Assembly: GCF_036014175.1 (NCBI RefSeq)
Contig: NZ_CP107917.1
Span: 4,464,001-4,528,000, forward strand
DNA: 64,000 bases
Direction: 5' to 3'
Source: Streptomyces sp. NBC_00443
GTDB taxonomy: Bacteria; Actinomycetota; Actinomycetes; Streptomycetales; Streptomycetaceae
In this document: positions 8,784 to 16,901 of the stretch, piece by piece
Numbering within the stretch: the stretch's first letter is position 1
Layout: every line of letters begins with the position of its first letter
Position numbers and translations under genes: made by a program
Notes under the pieces: generated by a model
Database searches by the model: none
Told to the model about the DNA's origin: nothing
The model's input: the letters and a program-made list of their open reading frames with translations, nothing else

Positions 8784-8803
8784 AACCGACCGATCGTTCG
8801 GTT
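8784..8803. promoter_or_regulatory. Palindromic TetR-type operator between paaH and paaN
   Basis: AACCGACCGATCGTTCGGTT is palindromic except for one central-flank pair. It lies 52 bases before the paaH start and 90 before paaN, placed to repress both divergent promoters. It is the natural site for the TetR protein at 6628-7218. Confidence 0.7.
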
Positions 8804-8892
8804 ACTCTAACTCTGACTGGCTGTTCCTGCCCATGTTTCTGCCCAGGTCATGAGCTCGACGGAGAGCTCTTGAAACGAGGAGTTGGTCCCGC

Positions 8893-10584
8893 ATGGCCGC
8901 CGAACTGACCGCCCACGAGCTGATCGCCAAGCACCGGCCCACCCTCGACCAGGCGCTGGAAGCGATCCGCACACGTGCGTACTGGTCCCCGCACCCCGAG
9001 CACCCCAAGGCCTACGGCGAAAACGGCAGCCTGGACGCGGCGGCGGGCAAGGCCGCCTTCGACGCCCTCCTCGGAGGGCGCCTCGACCTCGGCCAGCCCG
9101 GCACCGACGGCTGGGTGGGCGGCGAGGCCTCCCCGTACGGCATCGAGCTGGGCGTCGAGTACCCGCACGCGGACATCGACCAGCTGCTGCCCGCCATGAA
9201 GTCCGGCATGCGAGCGTGGCGGGACGCGGGCGCGGAGATGCGCGCGGTGGTCTGTCTGGAGATCCTCAAGCGGATCAGCGACCGTACACACGAGTTCGCG
9301 CACGCGGTCATGCACACCTCCGGCCAGGCCTTCATGATGTCGTTCCAGGCGGGCGGCCCGCACGCCCAGGACCGCGGCATGGAGGCGGTGGCGTACGCGT
9401 ACGTCGAGCAGGTGCGCACCCCCGACACGGCGGAGTGGACCAAGCCGCAGGGCAAGCGCGACCCGCTCGCCCTGAACAAGCAGTTCACGCCGGTCCCGCG
9501 CGGGATCGCGATGGTCATCGGCTGCAACACCTTCCCGACCTGGAACGGCTACCCGGGCCTGTTCGCCTCCCTCGCCACCGGCAACGCGGTCCTCGTGAAG
9601 CCCCACCCGCGCGCGGTGCTGCCGCTCGCACTCACCGTGCAGGTCGGCCGGCAGGTGCTCGCCGAGGCGGGCTTCGACGCGAACCTGGTCGCGCTGGCCG
9701 CCGAGCGCCCCGGCGAGGGCATCGCCAAGACGCTGGCCACCCGCCCGGAGATCCGGATCATCGACTACACGGGCTCGACCGTCTTCGGTGACTGGCTGGA
9801 GGCCAACGCCCGCCAGGCGCAGGTCTTCACCGAGAAGGCCGGCGTCAACACGGTGATCGTCGACTCGACGGACAACTACAAGGGCATGCTCTCCAACCTG
9901 GCGTTCTCGCTGTCCCTGTACAGCGGCCAGATGTGCACCACCCCGCAGAACCTGCTCATCCCCCGTGACGGTATCCGCACCGAGGAGGGCCCCCGGACCT
10001 TCGACGAGGTCGTCGCCGACCTCGCCCGCTCGGTCGACGGCCTCCTCGGCGACGACGCCCGCGCGAACGCGCTGCTCGGCGCGATCGTCAACCCCGACGT
10101 CAAGGCGCGCCTGGAGGCTGCCGCCGGTCTCGGCGAAGTCGCCCTCGCCTCCCGCGAGATCGCGAACCCGGAGTTCCCGGACGCCGTGGTCCGCACGCCG
10201 GTGATCGTGAAGCTGGACGGCGCCAAGCCGGACGACGAGGCCGCCTACATGAGCGAGTGCTTCGGCCCGGTCTCCTTCGCCGTCGCGGTCGACTCGGCCG
10301 CTGACGCGGTGGAGTTGCTGCGGCGGACGGTGCGCGAGAAGGGCGCGATGACGGTCGGTGCGTACACCACCGACGACGAGGTCGAGCAGGCCGTGCAGGA
10401 AGCCTGCCTGGACGAGGCGGCCCAGCTGTCGCTGAACCTCACGGGCGGTGTGTACGTGAACCAGACGGCCGCGTTCTCCGACTTCCACGGGTCGGGCGGC
10501 AACCCTGCGGCCAACTCGGCGCTGTGCGACGGGGCGTTCGTGGCGAACCGGTTCCGGGTGATCGAGGTGCGGCGGGAGGCCTAG
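8893..10584 (+). CDS. paaN: Phenylacetic acid degradation protein PaaN (aldehyde dehydrogenase family)
   Basis: 563-aa member of the aldehyde dehydrogenase superfamily of the stand-alone PaaN type, linked to aromatic ring-cleavage products in phenylacetate degradation. Visible features: the cofactor region MVIGCNTFPTWNGYPGLFAS, VLVKPHPRAVLPLAL, the glutamate-containing VFTEKAGVNTVIVDST segment, and the catalytic-Cys stretch SLYSGQMCTTPQNLLIPRDG. The ATG follows GAGGAG at about 8878-8883. Its stop shares the CTAG at 10581-10584 with the convergent SpoU methyltransferase gene. The divergent palindrome at 8784-8803 probably controls it. Confidence 0.88.
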   Translation: MAAELTAHELIAKHRPTLDQALEAIRTRAYWSPHPEHPKAYGENGSLDAAAGKAAFDALLGGRLDLGQPGTDGWVGGEASPYGIELGVEYPHADIDQLLPAMKSGMRAWRDAGAEMRAVVCLEILKRISDRTHEFAHAVMHTSGQAFMMSFQAGGPHAQDRGMEAVAYAYVEQVRTPDTAEWTKPQGKRDPLALNKQFTPVPRGIAMVIGCNTFPTWNGYPGLFASLATGNAVLVKPHPRAVLPLALTVQVGRQVLAEAGFDANLVALAAERPGEGIAKTLATRPEIRIIDYTGSTVFGDWLEANARQAQVFTEKAGVNTVIVDSTDNYKGMLSNLAFSLSLYSGQMCTTPQNLLIPRDGIRTEEGPRTFDEVVADLARSVDGLLGDDARANALLGAIVNPDVKARLEAAAGLGEVALASREIANPEFPDAVVRTPVIVKLDGAKPDDEAAYMSECFGPVSFAVAVDSAADAVELLRRTVREKGAMTVGAYTTDDEVEQAVQEACLDEAAQLSLNLTGGVYVNQTAAFSDFHGSGGNPAANSALCDGAFVANRFRVIEVRREA

Positions 10585-11327
10585 ACCCTGAAGGCGCCCC
10601 CGGTGAGACTCCAGTGGTACAGCGTCATCGCCACGCTGGTCGCGAGGTTGTAGCTGGAGACCTGGGGCCGCATCGGCAAGGCCACCAGATGGTCGGCACG
10701 CGCGCGGAGTTCGGCCGACAGGCCGGTGCGTTCGGAGCCGAAGGCGAGGACGGCGTCGTCCGGGAGCTTGCTGCCCCGGATGTCGTCGCCTTCGGGGTCC
10801 AGGGCGAACAGCGGCCCGGGCGGCAGCTCCGCCACGCCCAGCCGCTCCACGGCGGTCGCGAAGTGCAGCCCCGCCCCGCCGCGTACGACCGTCGGATGCC
10901 AGGGGTCGAGCGTGCCGGTGGTGACGACGCCGGTCGCGCCGAAGCCGGCGGCCAGTCGGATCACGGCGCCCGCGTTGCCGAGGTTGCGCGGGTTGTCGAG
11001 GACCACGACGGGGGCGGTGCGCGGGGTGTGCGCCAGCTTCTGCAGGTTGGCGGCGCGAGCCGGCCGTACCGCCAGGGCGGCGACCGCGGTGGGGTGCGGG
11101 CGCGGCACCAGTGACGTGTACGTCGACTCCGGGACCTGCGTCAGGAGCGCGTCCAAGGCGTTCCGTACGTCCGGTGCCAGCTCGTCGGCGAGGGCGAGCG
11201 CCGCATCCCGGTCGACGGCGACTGCGACCGGGACCTCGGCGCCGAAGCGCACGGCGTGCTTGAGGGCGTGGAAGCCGTCGAGCAGCACGGAGGTGCCGGC
11301 GAGCCGGTTCCAGGAGGTCACGGTCAT
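10581..11327 (-). CDS. SpoU/TrmH-family tRNA/rRNA 2'-O-methyltransferase
   Basis: 248-aa SPOUT methyltransferase that transfers a methyl group from SAM to a ribose 2'-OH of RNA. The three SpoU motifs are present in the C-terminal 150 residues: NPRNLGNAGAVIRLAAGFGA, LAFGSERTGLS, and LPMRPQVSSYNLATSVAMTLY, which form the trefoil knot. The N-terminal 90 residues are a substrate-binding extension. The RNA target cannot be deduced. The ATG overlaps the stop of the HTTM gene (ATGA), and its TAG stop lies inside the same CTAG that ends paaN. Confidence 0.88.
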   Translation of the reverse strand: MTVTSWNRLAGTSVLLDGFHALKHAVRFGAEVPVAVAVDRDAALALADELAPDVRNALDALLTQVPESTYTSLVPRPHPTAVAALAVRPARAANLQKLAHTPRTAPVVVLDNPRNLGNAGAVIRLAAGFGATGVVTTGTLDPWHPTVVRGGAGLHFATAVERLGVAELPPGPLFALDPEGDDIRGSKLPDDAVLAFGSERTGLSAELRARADHLVALPMRPQVSSYNLATSVAMTLYHWSLTGGAFRV

Positions 11328-12550
11328 GCCGTGAAGCCTACGTGCGCGTGCTCGGGGTTCTCCGGGGTGCGCGGCCCCGGCACCTCCGTGCGGTCGTCAT
11401 CGCGCCGGACCAGCCCCGACAGACCGCCACGCGCGCGTGCCGCCCAGCCGCCGAGGCGGCGCAGGAACGACGTCGGCAGGAAGACCGCGTCCGCCGCGAT
11501 CATCGCCAGGGAGAAGAACGGCAGCCCGAGGACGACCGCGATCACGGCGTGCTCGGTGATCATCGCGGCGAGGAGGACGTTCTTGACCCGTCGGTTGAAC
11601 AGCGTGAACGGGAAGGCGACCTGGACGATGACCGTGCCGTAGGTGATGAGCATCACCATCGTGCCGCTGGACGACAGCAGGTCGGCGAGGGCGGGCCAGG
11701 GCGAGAAATAGTCGAGGTGCAGCGGGTAGTGGACGGCGGTGCCGTCCTGCCAGCGGGAGCCCTGGATCTTGTACCAGCCGGCGGTCGCGTAGATCAGACA
11801 CGCCTCGGCCATGATCACCAGCAGGGCGCCGTTGTGGACGATGTTGCCGATGACGTCGAGCAGGATGCGGGGCTGGTCGGTCCGCGCAAATCGGCCCACG
11901 ATCCACCGCACGGCCAGGGCGAGCCAGACACCCCACAGGATCAGCGGCACGGTCAGGTCGCCGTCGAGACGGCCCGCCGCGGTCACGGCGACCAGAGCGA
12001 ACCCGAGCACGCCCCACAGGGTCGGGCCGATCCGGTCCGGCCCGACCCGCTCTCCACGCGCGTGTGCCTCGCCCGCGAGCCTGGCCCTGCGCTCGTCCAG
12101 CGACCAGACCTGGCCGCAGCGCGTGAAAACGAGGTAGACGCACATCAGGTGCAGGACGTTGTCGCCGCCGTCGCCCATGAAGATGGAGCGGTTCTGCAGC
12201 GAGAGCACGCCGACCATGAAGAGCACGGACATCGTGCGGGTCCGCCAGCCGAGCAGCAGCAGCACGCTGGTCAGGACGGCAAGGACGTAGACGCTCTCGA
12301 ACCAGAACGGGCTGCTCCACCAGATCAGGGCCGTGAAGGAGCCGTTCGTCCCGATCAGCTGCTGGGCCAGGTCGAAGTCCCAGGGACCGTCGGGGCCGTA
12401 CATCTCCAGGCGGTGCGGAAACTCACGCAGCAGGAACAGCAGCCAGGTCGCGGTGAAGCCGATGCGGATCACGGCCGTCTGGTACGGGCCGAGGACGGAC
12501 CCGGTGACCCGGGCGATGCCGGCGGAGATCGCGAGGGAGAAGCGGTTCAC
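11324..12550 (-). CDS. HTTM domain integral membrane protein
   Basis: 408-aa polytopic protein with the horizontally transferred transmembrane (HTTM) fold, related to vitamin K-dependent gamma-carboxylase. Eight or so hydrophobic segments are visible, e.g. VIRIGFTATWLLFLL, LAVLTSVLLLLGW, MVMLITYGTVIVQVAFPF. Family-typical motifs are SIFMGDGGDNVLHLMCVYLV and AGWYKIQGSRWQDGTAVHYP. The GTG at 12550 overlaps the stop of the DUF5819 gene (GTGA); the longer open frame upstream overlaps that gene and was rejected. The pair is tightly coupled, so the two proteins probably act together in the membrane. Biochemical function unknown. Confidence 0.85.
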   Translation of the reverse strand: MNRFSLAISAGIARVTGSVLGPYQTAVIRIGFTATWLLFLLREFPHRLEMYGPDGPWDFDLAQQLIGTNGSFTALIWWSSPFWFESVYVLAVLTSVLLLLGWRTRTMSVLFMVGVLSLQNRSIFMGDGGDNVLHLMCVYLVFTRCGQVWSLDERRARLAGEAHARGERVGPDRIGPTLWGVLGFALVAVTAAGRLDGDLTVPLILWGVWLALAVRWIVGRFARTDQPRILLDVIGNIVHNGALLVIMAEACLIYATAGWYKIQGSRWQDGTAVHYPLHLDYFSPWPALADLLSSSGTMVMLITYGTVIVQVAFPFTLFNRRVKNVLLAAMITEHAVIAVVLGLPFFSLAMIAADAVFLPTSFLRRLGGWAARARGGLSGLVRRDDDRTEVPGPRTPENPEHAHVGFTA

Positions 12551-13338
12551 CGGGCGCTCCCCTCTTGCGCGGCCGCGCTGTCGGTCGCGCTGCCGGTCGC
12601 GTCGGCCGTGACCGACCACCAGGGCAGCACCCGGTAGGACGGCTTGTCCGAGACCTGCTCGCCGCTCCACTTGGGCGGATGCACGTTGGTGGTGCGGGAG
12701 CGGACCTGGACCCGTTCGAGGACGCCGCTCTCGCCTGCCGCGTTCGCGCGGTCCAGGCGCAGTTCCACGATGCGCCGCAGATACGTCTCGGACAGGGCGC
12801 CGCGCAGGCCCACGGGACGGTTCCCGGCGTCATGGGTGGCCACGAAGAAGTCCCAGGCCCGGCGCAGCTCGTTCTGCTGGGTGTGGCTGGGCAGCAGATT
12901 GCCGTCGATGGCCCGGCCGTCCTGGGCGGACAGGTCGTACCAGCCGGTGGTGCTGCGGCCGCCGTCGGCCGTGCCGACCTGGGCACGGACCTGCACCGCG
13001 ATGTTCTGCTGCAGCGGGTTGGGGGCGAACAGCTTCCAGTTCTGTTCGAACTCCGGATATATCCAGTCGTCGATCGCCTTGCCGTGCTGCTTGGTGACCG
13101 TGTTCGGCGGGGCGACGTGCAGAAAGACCATGCCTATGTGGACACAGACGGCGATCGCCACGACCGCGAGGGCGAGAGCGGCGCCGATCTGGTAGCGCAG
13201 GGAAAGGGCGGCCACGCCGGTGCGGGGTTCGGCGGCCGGCAGGGCGGGAGACGGATCGACGGCGGGCGGGGCGGCGGCGTCCCGCGGCTCCTCGTCCGGC
13301 CCGTGCCGGGCGGCCGAGCCTGCGTCGTGCGCGTCCAT
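12547..13338 (-). CDS. DUF5819-family membrane-anchored protein, partner of HTTM protein
   Basis: 263 aa. An acidic, Ala/Pro-rich cytoplasmic N-terminus (about 55 residues) precedes one transmembrane helix (IGAALALAVVAIAVCVHIGMV) and an extracellular domain with the conserved YPEFEQNWKLFAPNPLQQNI block, which I know from DUF5819 proteins. The start at 13338 (MDAHDAGS) was preferred to the open-frame start at 13509, because the upstream part is Arg-rich noncoding-like sequence without a ribosome site. It is translationally coupled to the HTTM gene. No catalytic residues can be named. Confidence 0.8.
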   Translation of the reverse strand: MDAHDAGSAARHGPDEEPRDAAAPPAVDPSPALPAAEPRTGVAALSLRYQIGAALALAVVAIAVCVHIGMVFLHVAPPNTVTKQHGKAIDDWIYPEFEQNWKLFAPNPLQQNIAVQVRAQVGTADGGRSTTGWYDLSAQDGRAIDGNLLPSHTQQNELRRAWDFFVATHDAGNRPVGLRGALSETYLRRIVELRLDRANAAGESGVLERVQVRSRTTNVHPPKWSGEQVSDKPSYRVLPWWSVTADATGSATDSAAAQEGSAR

Positions 13339-13519
13339 GTAGCCCCGTTTCCCGATTCCGGTCCGTCTTCCCTCAGCCCTCGGCGCTCGCACGGGAACGG
13401 TACTCAGGCCCACCCGCCGGGCAAAGCCCCAGCCGGGCCGCCGCCGTCCACACCTTACGGGGGTCCTACACGGCCGTACGGGGCCCTGCGTGGGTCCTCC
13501 ACAGAGCATTCCCTTCTTC

Positions 13520-13533
13520 TAGAACCTGTTCTA
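13520..13533. promoter_or_regulatory. KstR-like palindromic operator upstream of acyl-CoA dehydrogenase
   Basis: TAGAACCTGTTCTA is a perfect inverted repeat around a 2-bp centre and fits the tnnAACnnGTTnnA pattern known for the TetR-family sterol-catabolism regulator KstR. It lies 55 bases before the GTG of the acyl-CoA dehydrogenase and within its likely promoter. No kstR-like gene is in this window. Confidence 0.5.
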
Positions 13534-13587
13534 TCTTGACGCTCCGTCAGATCGCCGTGGGTGTGGACGTGTGGAAGGGCAGGGATC

Positions 13588-14730
13588 GTGGACTTCACCT
13601 TCACCGAGGAGCAGCAGGCGGCGGCCGAGGCGGCGCGCGGGGTGTTCGCCGGGGTCGCGCCGGACTCCGTGCCCTCTCCCGCGCTCACGCCGGGTGCCGT
13701 CGCCGACGACTTCGACCGCGCACTGTGGGGCCGGCTCGCGGACGCCGACCTGCTGAGTCTGCTGCTCGCGGAGGAGCATGGCGGGGCGGGCCTCGACGCC
13801 GTCGCGCTGTGCCTGGTGCTGCGCGAGTCGGCGAAGGTACTGGCCAGGGTGCCACTGCTGGAGAACAGCGCGGCGACGGCGGCCGTCCAGGCGTACGGCG
13901 GCCCTCAGCTGAAGGCCGAGCTGCTCGCGCGGGCGGGACGCGGGGAGGTGGTGCTCACGGTCGCCGCGCACGGCCGCACCGGCCACGACCCGGCGGAGCT
14001 CGCGGTGACCGCCCGGCAGGATTCCGGTTCCGGTTCCGGGTGGGTGCTGGACGGGGTGCAGACCACGGTGCCCTGGGCGTACGACGCCGATCTCGTCGTC
14101 GTCCCGGCCCGTACGGCCGCCGACCGGACTCTCCTCGCGCTGGTCCCGCGCGAGGCGCAGGGTGTCTCGCTCGCCGAGCAGTTCTCGACCAGCGGGGAGC
14201 GGCTGGGGGAGCTGCGGCTGGACTCGGTGGAGCTCGCGGAGCGGGACGTCATCGACGCCGAGGGCGCGTGGGAGTGGCTGCGGGAGCTGCTGGCCACGGG
14301 GACGTGTGCGCTGGCGCTCGGGCTGGGTGAGCGGGTGCTGGGGATGACCTCGGAGTATGCGGGCAAGCGGGAGCAGTTCGGGCATCCGATCGCCACGTTC
14401 CAGGCGGTCGCCGTGCAGTCCGCCGACCGCTACATCGACCTGCGCGCGATGGAGGCCACGCTGTGGCAGGCCGCGTGGCGGATCGCCTCGGGGGCGCCGG
14501 GAGCGCTGCCTGCCTCAGGAGACGTGGCCGTGGCGAAGATCTGGGCATCCGAGGGCGTACGCCGGGTCGTGCAGACGGCCCAGCATCTGCACGGCGGCTT
14601 CGGCGCCGACGTCGACTATCCGCTGCACCGGTACCACGCCTGGGCCAAGCACCTTGAGCTGGCGCTCGGCCCGGCGGCGGCACACGAGGAGGCGCTGGGG
14701 GATCTGCTGGCGGCGCATCCGCTGGGCTGA
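13588..14730 (+). CDS. Acyl-CoA dehydrogenase family protein
   Basis: 380-aa FAD-dependent dehydrogenase that introduces an alpha-beta double bond in acyl-CoA. The N-terminal helical domain begins VDFTFTEEQQAAAEAARGVF. The middle beta domain is less conserved than usual, and the C-terminal domain carries TSEYAGKREQFGHPIATFQAV and the QHLHGGFGADVDYPLHRYHAW motif that binds FAD near the C-terminus. The usual catalytic Glu is not obvious at its standard place, as in the heteromeric sterol-type FadE pairs, whose members complement each other. GTG at 13588 follows GGAAGGGCAGGG. The upstream KstR-like site points to steroid or branched-chain substrates (inference). Confidence 0.85.
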   Translation: MDFTFTEEQQAAAEAARGVFAGVAPDSVPSPALTPGAVADDFDRALWGRLADADLLSLLLAEEHGGAGLDAVALCLVLRESAKVLARVPLLENSAATAAVQAYGGPQLKAELLARAGRGEVVLTVAAHGRTGHDPAELAVTARQDSGSGSGWVLDGVQTTVPWAYDADLVVVPARTAADRTLLALVPREAQGVSLAEQFSTSGERLGELRLDSVELAERDVIDAEGAWEWLRELLATGTCALALGLGERVLGMTSEYAGKREQFGHPIATFQAVAVQSADRYIDLRAMEATLWQAAWRIASGAPGALPASGDVAVAKIWASEGVRRVVQTAQHLHGGFGADVDYPLHRYHAWAKHLELALGPAAAHEEALGDLLAAHPLG

Positions 14731-14767
14731 CCTTCGGATACCGGGTGCTCTGAGGGCCGTACGGTCC

Positions 14768-15115
14768 TTACAGGACGAAGCCCGGCTGACCCTCGTCGTT
14801 CACCACGGGACGTCCCACCGCCGCCCACACCTGCATGCCGCCGTCGACGTTCACGGCGTCGATGCCCTGCTGGACGAGGTACATCGCGACCTGCGCCGAG
14901 CGGCCGCCGGAGCGGCAGATCACATGGACGCGGCCGTCCTGCGGGGCGGCCTCGGTCAGCTCGCCGTAGCGGGCCACGAAGTCGCTGATGGGGATGTGCA
15001 GGGCCTTCTCGGCGTGACCCGCCTGCCACTCGTCGTCCTCGCGGACGTCCAGCAGGAAGTCGTCGTCCTTGAGGTCGGTGACCTCGACTGTCGGCACGCC
15101 AGATCCGAAATGCAT
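14768..15115 (-). CDS. Rhodanese-like domain protein
   Basis: 115-aa single rhodanese domain, probably a sulfurtransferase or sulfur-carrier partner in the cytoplasm. The CDC25-like N-terminal motif is LLDVREDDEWQAGHAEKALH, and the active-site loop with the persulfide-forming Cys is HVICRSGGRSAQVAMYL. It ends with the family-typical GGMQVWAAVGRPVV. It stands between the convergent acyl-CoA dehydrogenase gene and a co-oriented J-domain gene. Substrate unknown. Confidence 0.87.
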   Translation of the reverse strand: MHFGSGVPTVEVTDLKDDDFLLDVREDDEWQAGHAEKALHIPISDFVARYGELTEAAPQDGRVHVICRSGGRSAQVAMYLVQQGIDAVNVDGGMQVWAAVGRPVVNDEGQPGFVL

Positions 15116-15193
15116 GAGTCCGACGCTACCGGACGGCCGCGGCTACCCGACGCGGCTCCCGAGGGGAGTCCCACTACGGGCGATTTCCGACCT

Positions 15194-16096
15194 CTAGTCG
15201 AGCAGCGTTGCCAGTTCTGCTTCCCTCGCCTCGACCTGGGCCAGGAGCTGGTCGGCGATCTCGTCGAGGAGGCGGTCGGGGTCGTCCGGGGCCAGGCGGA
15301 GCATCGCACCGATCGCGCTCTCCTCCAGCTCGTTCGCGACGAGGGCGAGCATCTCCTTGCGCTGAGCGAGCCACTCGAGGCGGGCGTAGAGCTCCTCGGC
15401 CGGGGTCGGGCCCTGCTCCTTCGGCACCGGTCCCGAGGCCCACTCCTCGGCCAGCTCCCGCAGCAGCGCCTCGTCGCCCCGGGCGTAGGCAGCATTGACG
15501 CGCGTGATGAACTCCTCGCGCCTCGCACGCTCGGCCGGCTCCTGGGCGAGATCGGGGTGGGCCTTGCGGGCCAGTTCGCGGTAGAGCTTGCGGGCCTCGT
15601 CGCTGGGGCGCACCCGCTGCGGCGGCCGCACCGGCTGGTCGGTGAGCATCGCCGCGGACTCCGGGAACAGCCCCTCGCCGTCCATCCAGCCGTGGAACAG
15701 CTCCTCGACGCCGGGCATCGGCAGCACCCGGGCACGTGCCTCGTCGGCCTTGCGGATGTCCTCGGGGTCGCCGGTGCGGGCGGCCGTGGCCTCGGCGATC
15801 CGGGCGTCCAGCTCGTCGAGGCGGGCGTACATCGGGCCGAGCTTCTGGTGGTGCAGCCGGGAGAAGTTCTCCACCTCGACGCGGAAGGTCTCCACCGCGA
15901 TCTCGTACTCGATCAACGCCTGCTCGGCGGCCCGCACGGCCCGCTCCAGCCGCGCCTCGGGCCGCTCCGCCCCGTCCTCGGCCGGGACCTGTGCCTCACC
16001 ACCCTGCTCAGTTCCGCCGGCGGGCACCTCGGCTCCGCCCGACGTCCCCGCACCAGCGGGCTCGGCCTGGGACTGTTCAGCTTCCGGCGTCGTCAC
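15194..16096 (-). CDS. J-domain-containing protein
   Basis: 300 aa. The first 55 residues are acidic and Gly/Ala/Glu-rich. A helical, coiled-coil-like segment follows (ERPEARLERAVRAAEQALIEYEI and onward, about 60-130), then a J domain with the diagnostic HPD in YRELARKAHPDLAQEP at about 180-195, which stimulates Hsp70 ATPase. A second helical segment forms the C-terminus. GTG at 16096 was chosen because the open frame further upstream enters the 109-bp repeat region. Related proteins are common next to rhodanese genes in Streptomyces; the client is unknown. Confidence 0.8.
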   Translation of the reverse strand: MTTPEAEQSQAEPAGAGTSGGAEVPAGGTEQGGEAQVPAEDGAERPEARLERAVRAAEQALIEYEIAVETFRVEVENFSRLHHQKLGPMYARLDELDARIAEATAARTGDPEDIRKADEARARVLPMPGVEELFHGWMDGEGLFPESAAMLTDQPVRPPQRVRPSDEARKLYRELARKAHPDLAQEPAERARREEFITRVNAAYARGDEALLRELAEEWASGPVPKEQGPTPAEELYARLEWLAQRKEMLALVANELEESAIGAMLRLAPDDPDRLLDEIADQLLAQVEAREAELATLLD

Positions 16097-16901
16097 CCGA
16101 CCAGCGTAGGCCACCCGTGCCCGGCCCTTCGTGCACTGCGGTTCCGCGCCGCCGGCCCGGGCCCTTCGCACAGTCGACCTGGGCCCGTCGTGTCGTGCCC
16201 TGCGGCGCCGGCCCGCCGCCCCCGTGGGGCCGGGCCCACGTGCCCAGCGGTTCCTCCGCCGACTCGGACTCTGCGCCTCACCCGGGCTGGGCTCGTCGTG
16301 TCGTGCCCTGCGGGTCCGGCCCGCCGCGCCCATGGGCCAGGCCCTCGTGCCCAGCGGTTCCGCTCCGCCGACTCGGACTCTGCGCCCCACCCGGGCTGGG
16401 CTCGTCGTGTCGTGCCCTGCGGTTCCGGCCCGCCGCGCCCATGGGCCAAGCCCTCGTGCCCAGCGGTTCCGCTCCGCCGACTCGGACTCTGCGCCCCACC
16501 CGGCCTGGCCCTCATGCCCTGCGGTTCCGCTCCGCCGACTCCGGGCCTCATCTCAGTAGGCCCGGAGCATCCGTGCCCTGTGGCTCCGCGGCGGACCCGG
16601 CCCCTCGCGCTGGCGGCCCGGGACCTTCGCCCCGTAGGCCCGGACCCTCACTCTCTCCTGCGCGTCCCGGTGGGTCCGGCTCTGCGCCCCGATGGGCCCG
16701 GACCTTCACCCTCCGGCCCTCCCCGCCGGGCCACAGGCCTCGGAAGACCCGACGGCCACCGCCCCCGCCACGAGATCCCGACTCATCGCGGCAGTCGGGT
16801 CGATCACGTCGGTTGGCTCACCGGCCCGCCGGGCCCATCGCCGATCCCCGCCAAGGGTGACGTACCTCACCGAGCCCTCCCCGCGAAGCAATCGCCGCCC
16901 C
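16097..16901. other. Gene-less, low-complexity G/C stretch of about 800 bases
   Basis: No frame here looks like a protein; all open frames are Arg/Pro/Ala-rich consequences of composition. The stretch is dominated by short recurring words (gccctgcggttcc, ccgcgcccatgggcc, cgtgcccagcgg) and holds the tandem repeat at about 16190-16545. The last 300 bases also contain decayed relatives of the same words. Confidence 0.7.
16190..16545. repeat. Tandem repeat with 109-bp period, about three copies
   Basis: The word gactcggactctgcgc begins at 16261, 16370 and 16479, giving an exact 109-base spacing. Each unit continues with a ggctcgtcgtgtcgtgccctgc word and a ccgcgcccatgggcc word. A shorter, diverged copy precedes the first unit, and a truncated one follows the third. 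The second unit is nearly identical to the first, so amplification is recent. It is not in a reading frame, since 109 is not a multiple of three. Confidence 0.85.

Noticed and set aside
16190..16545. Regularly spaced repeats considered as a CRISPR array
   Set aside because: Units are contiguous 109-bp tandem copies without unique spacers, and no cas genes are present.
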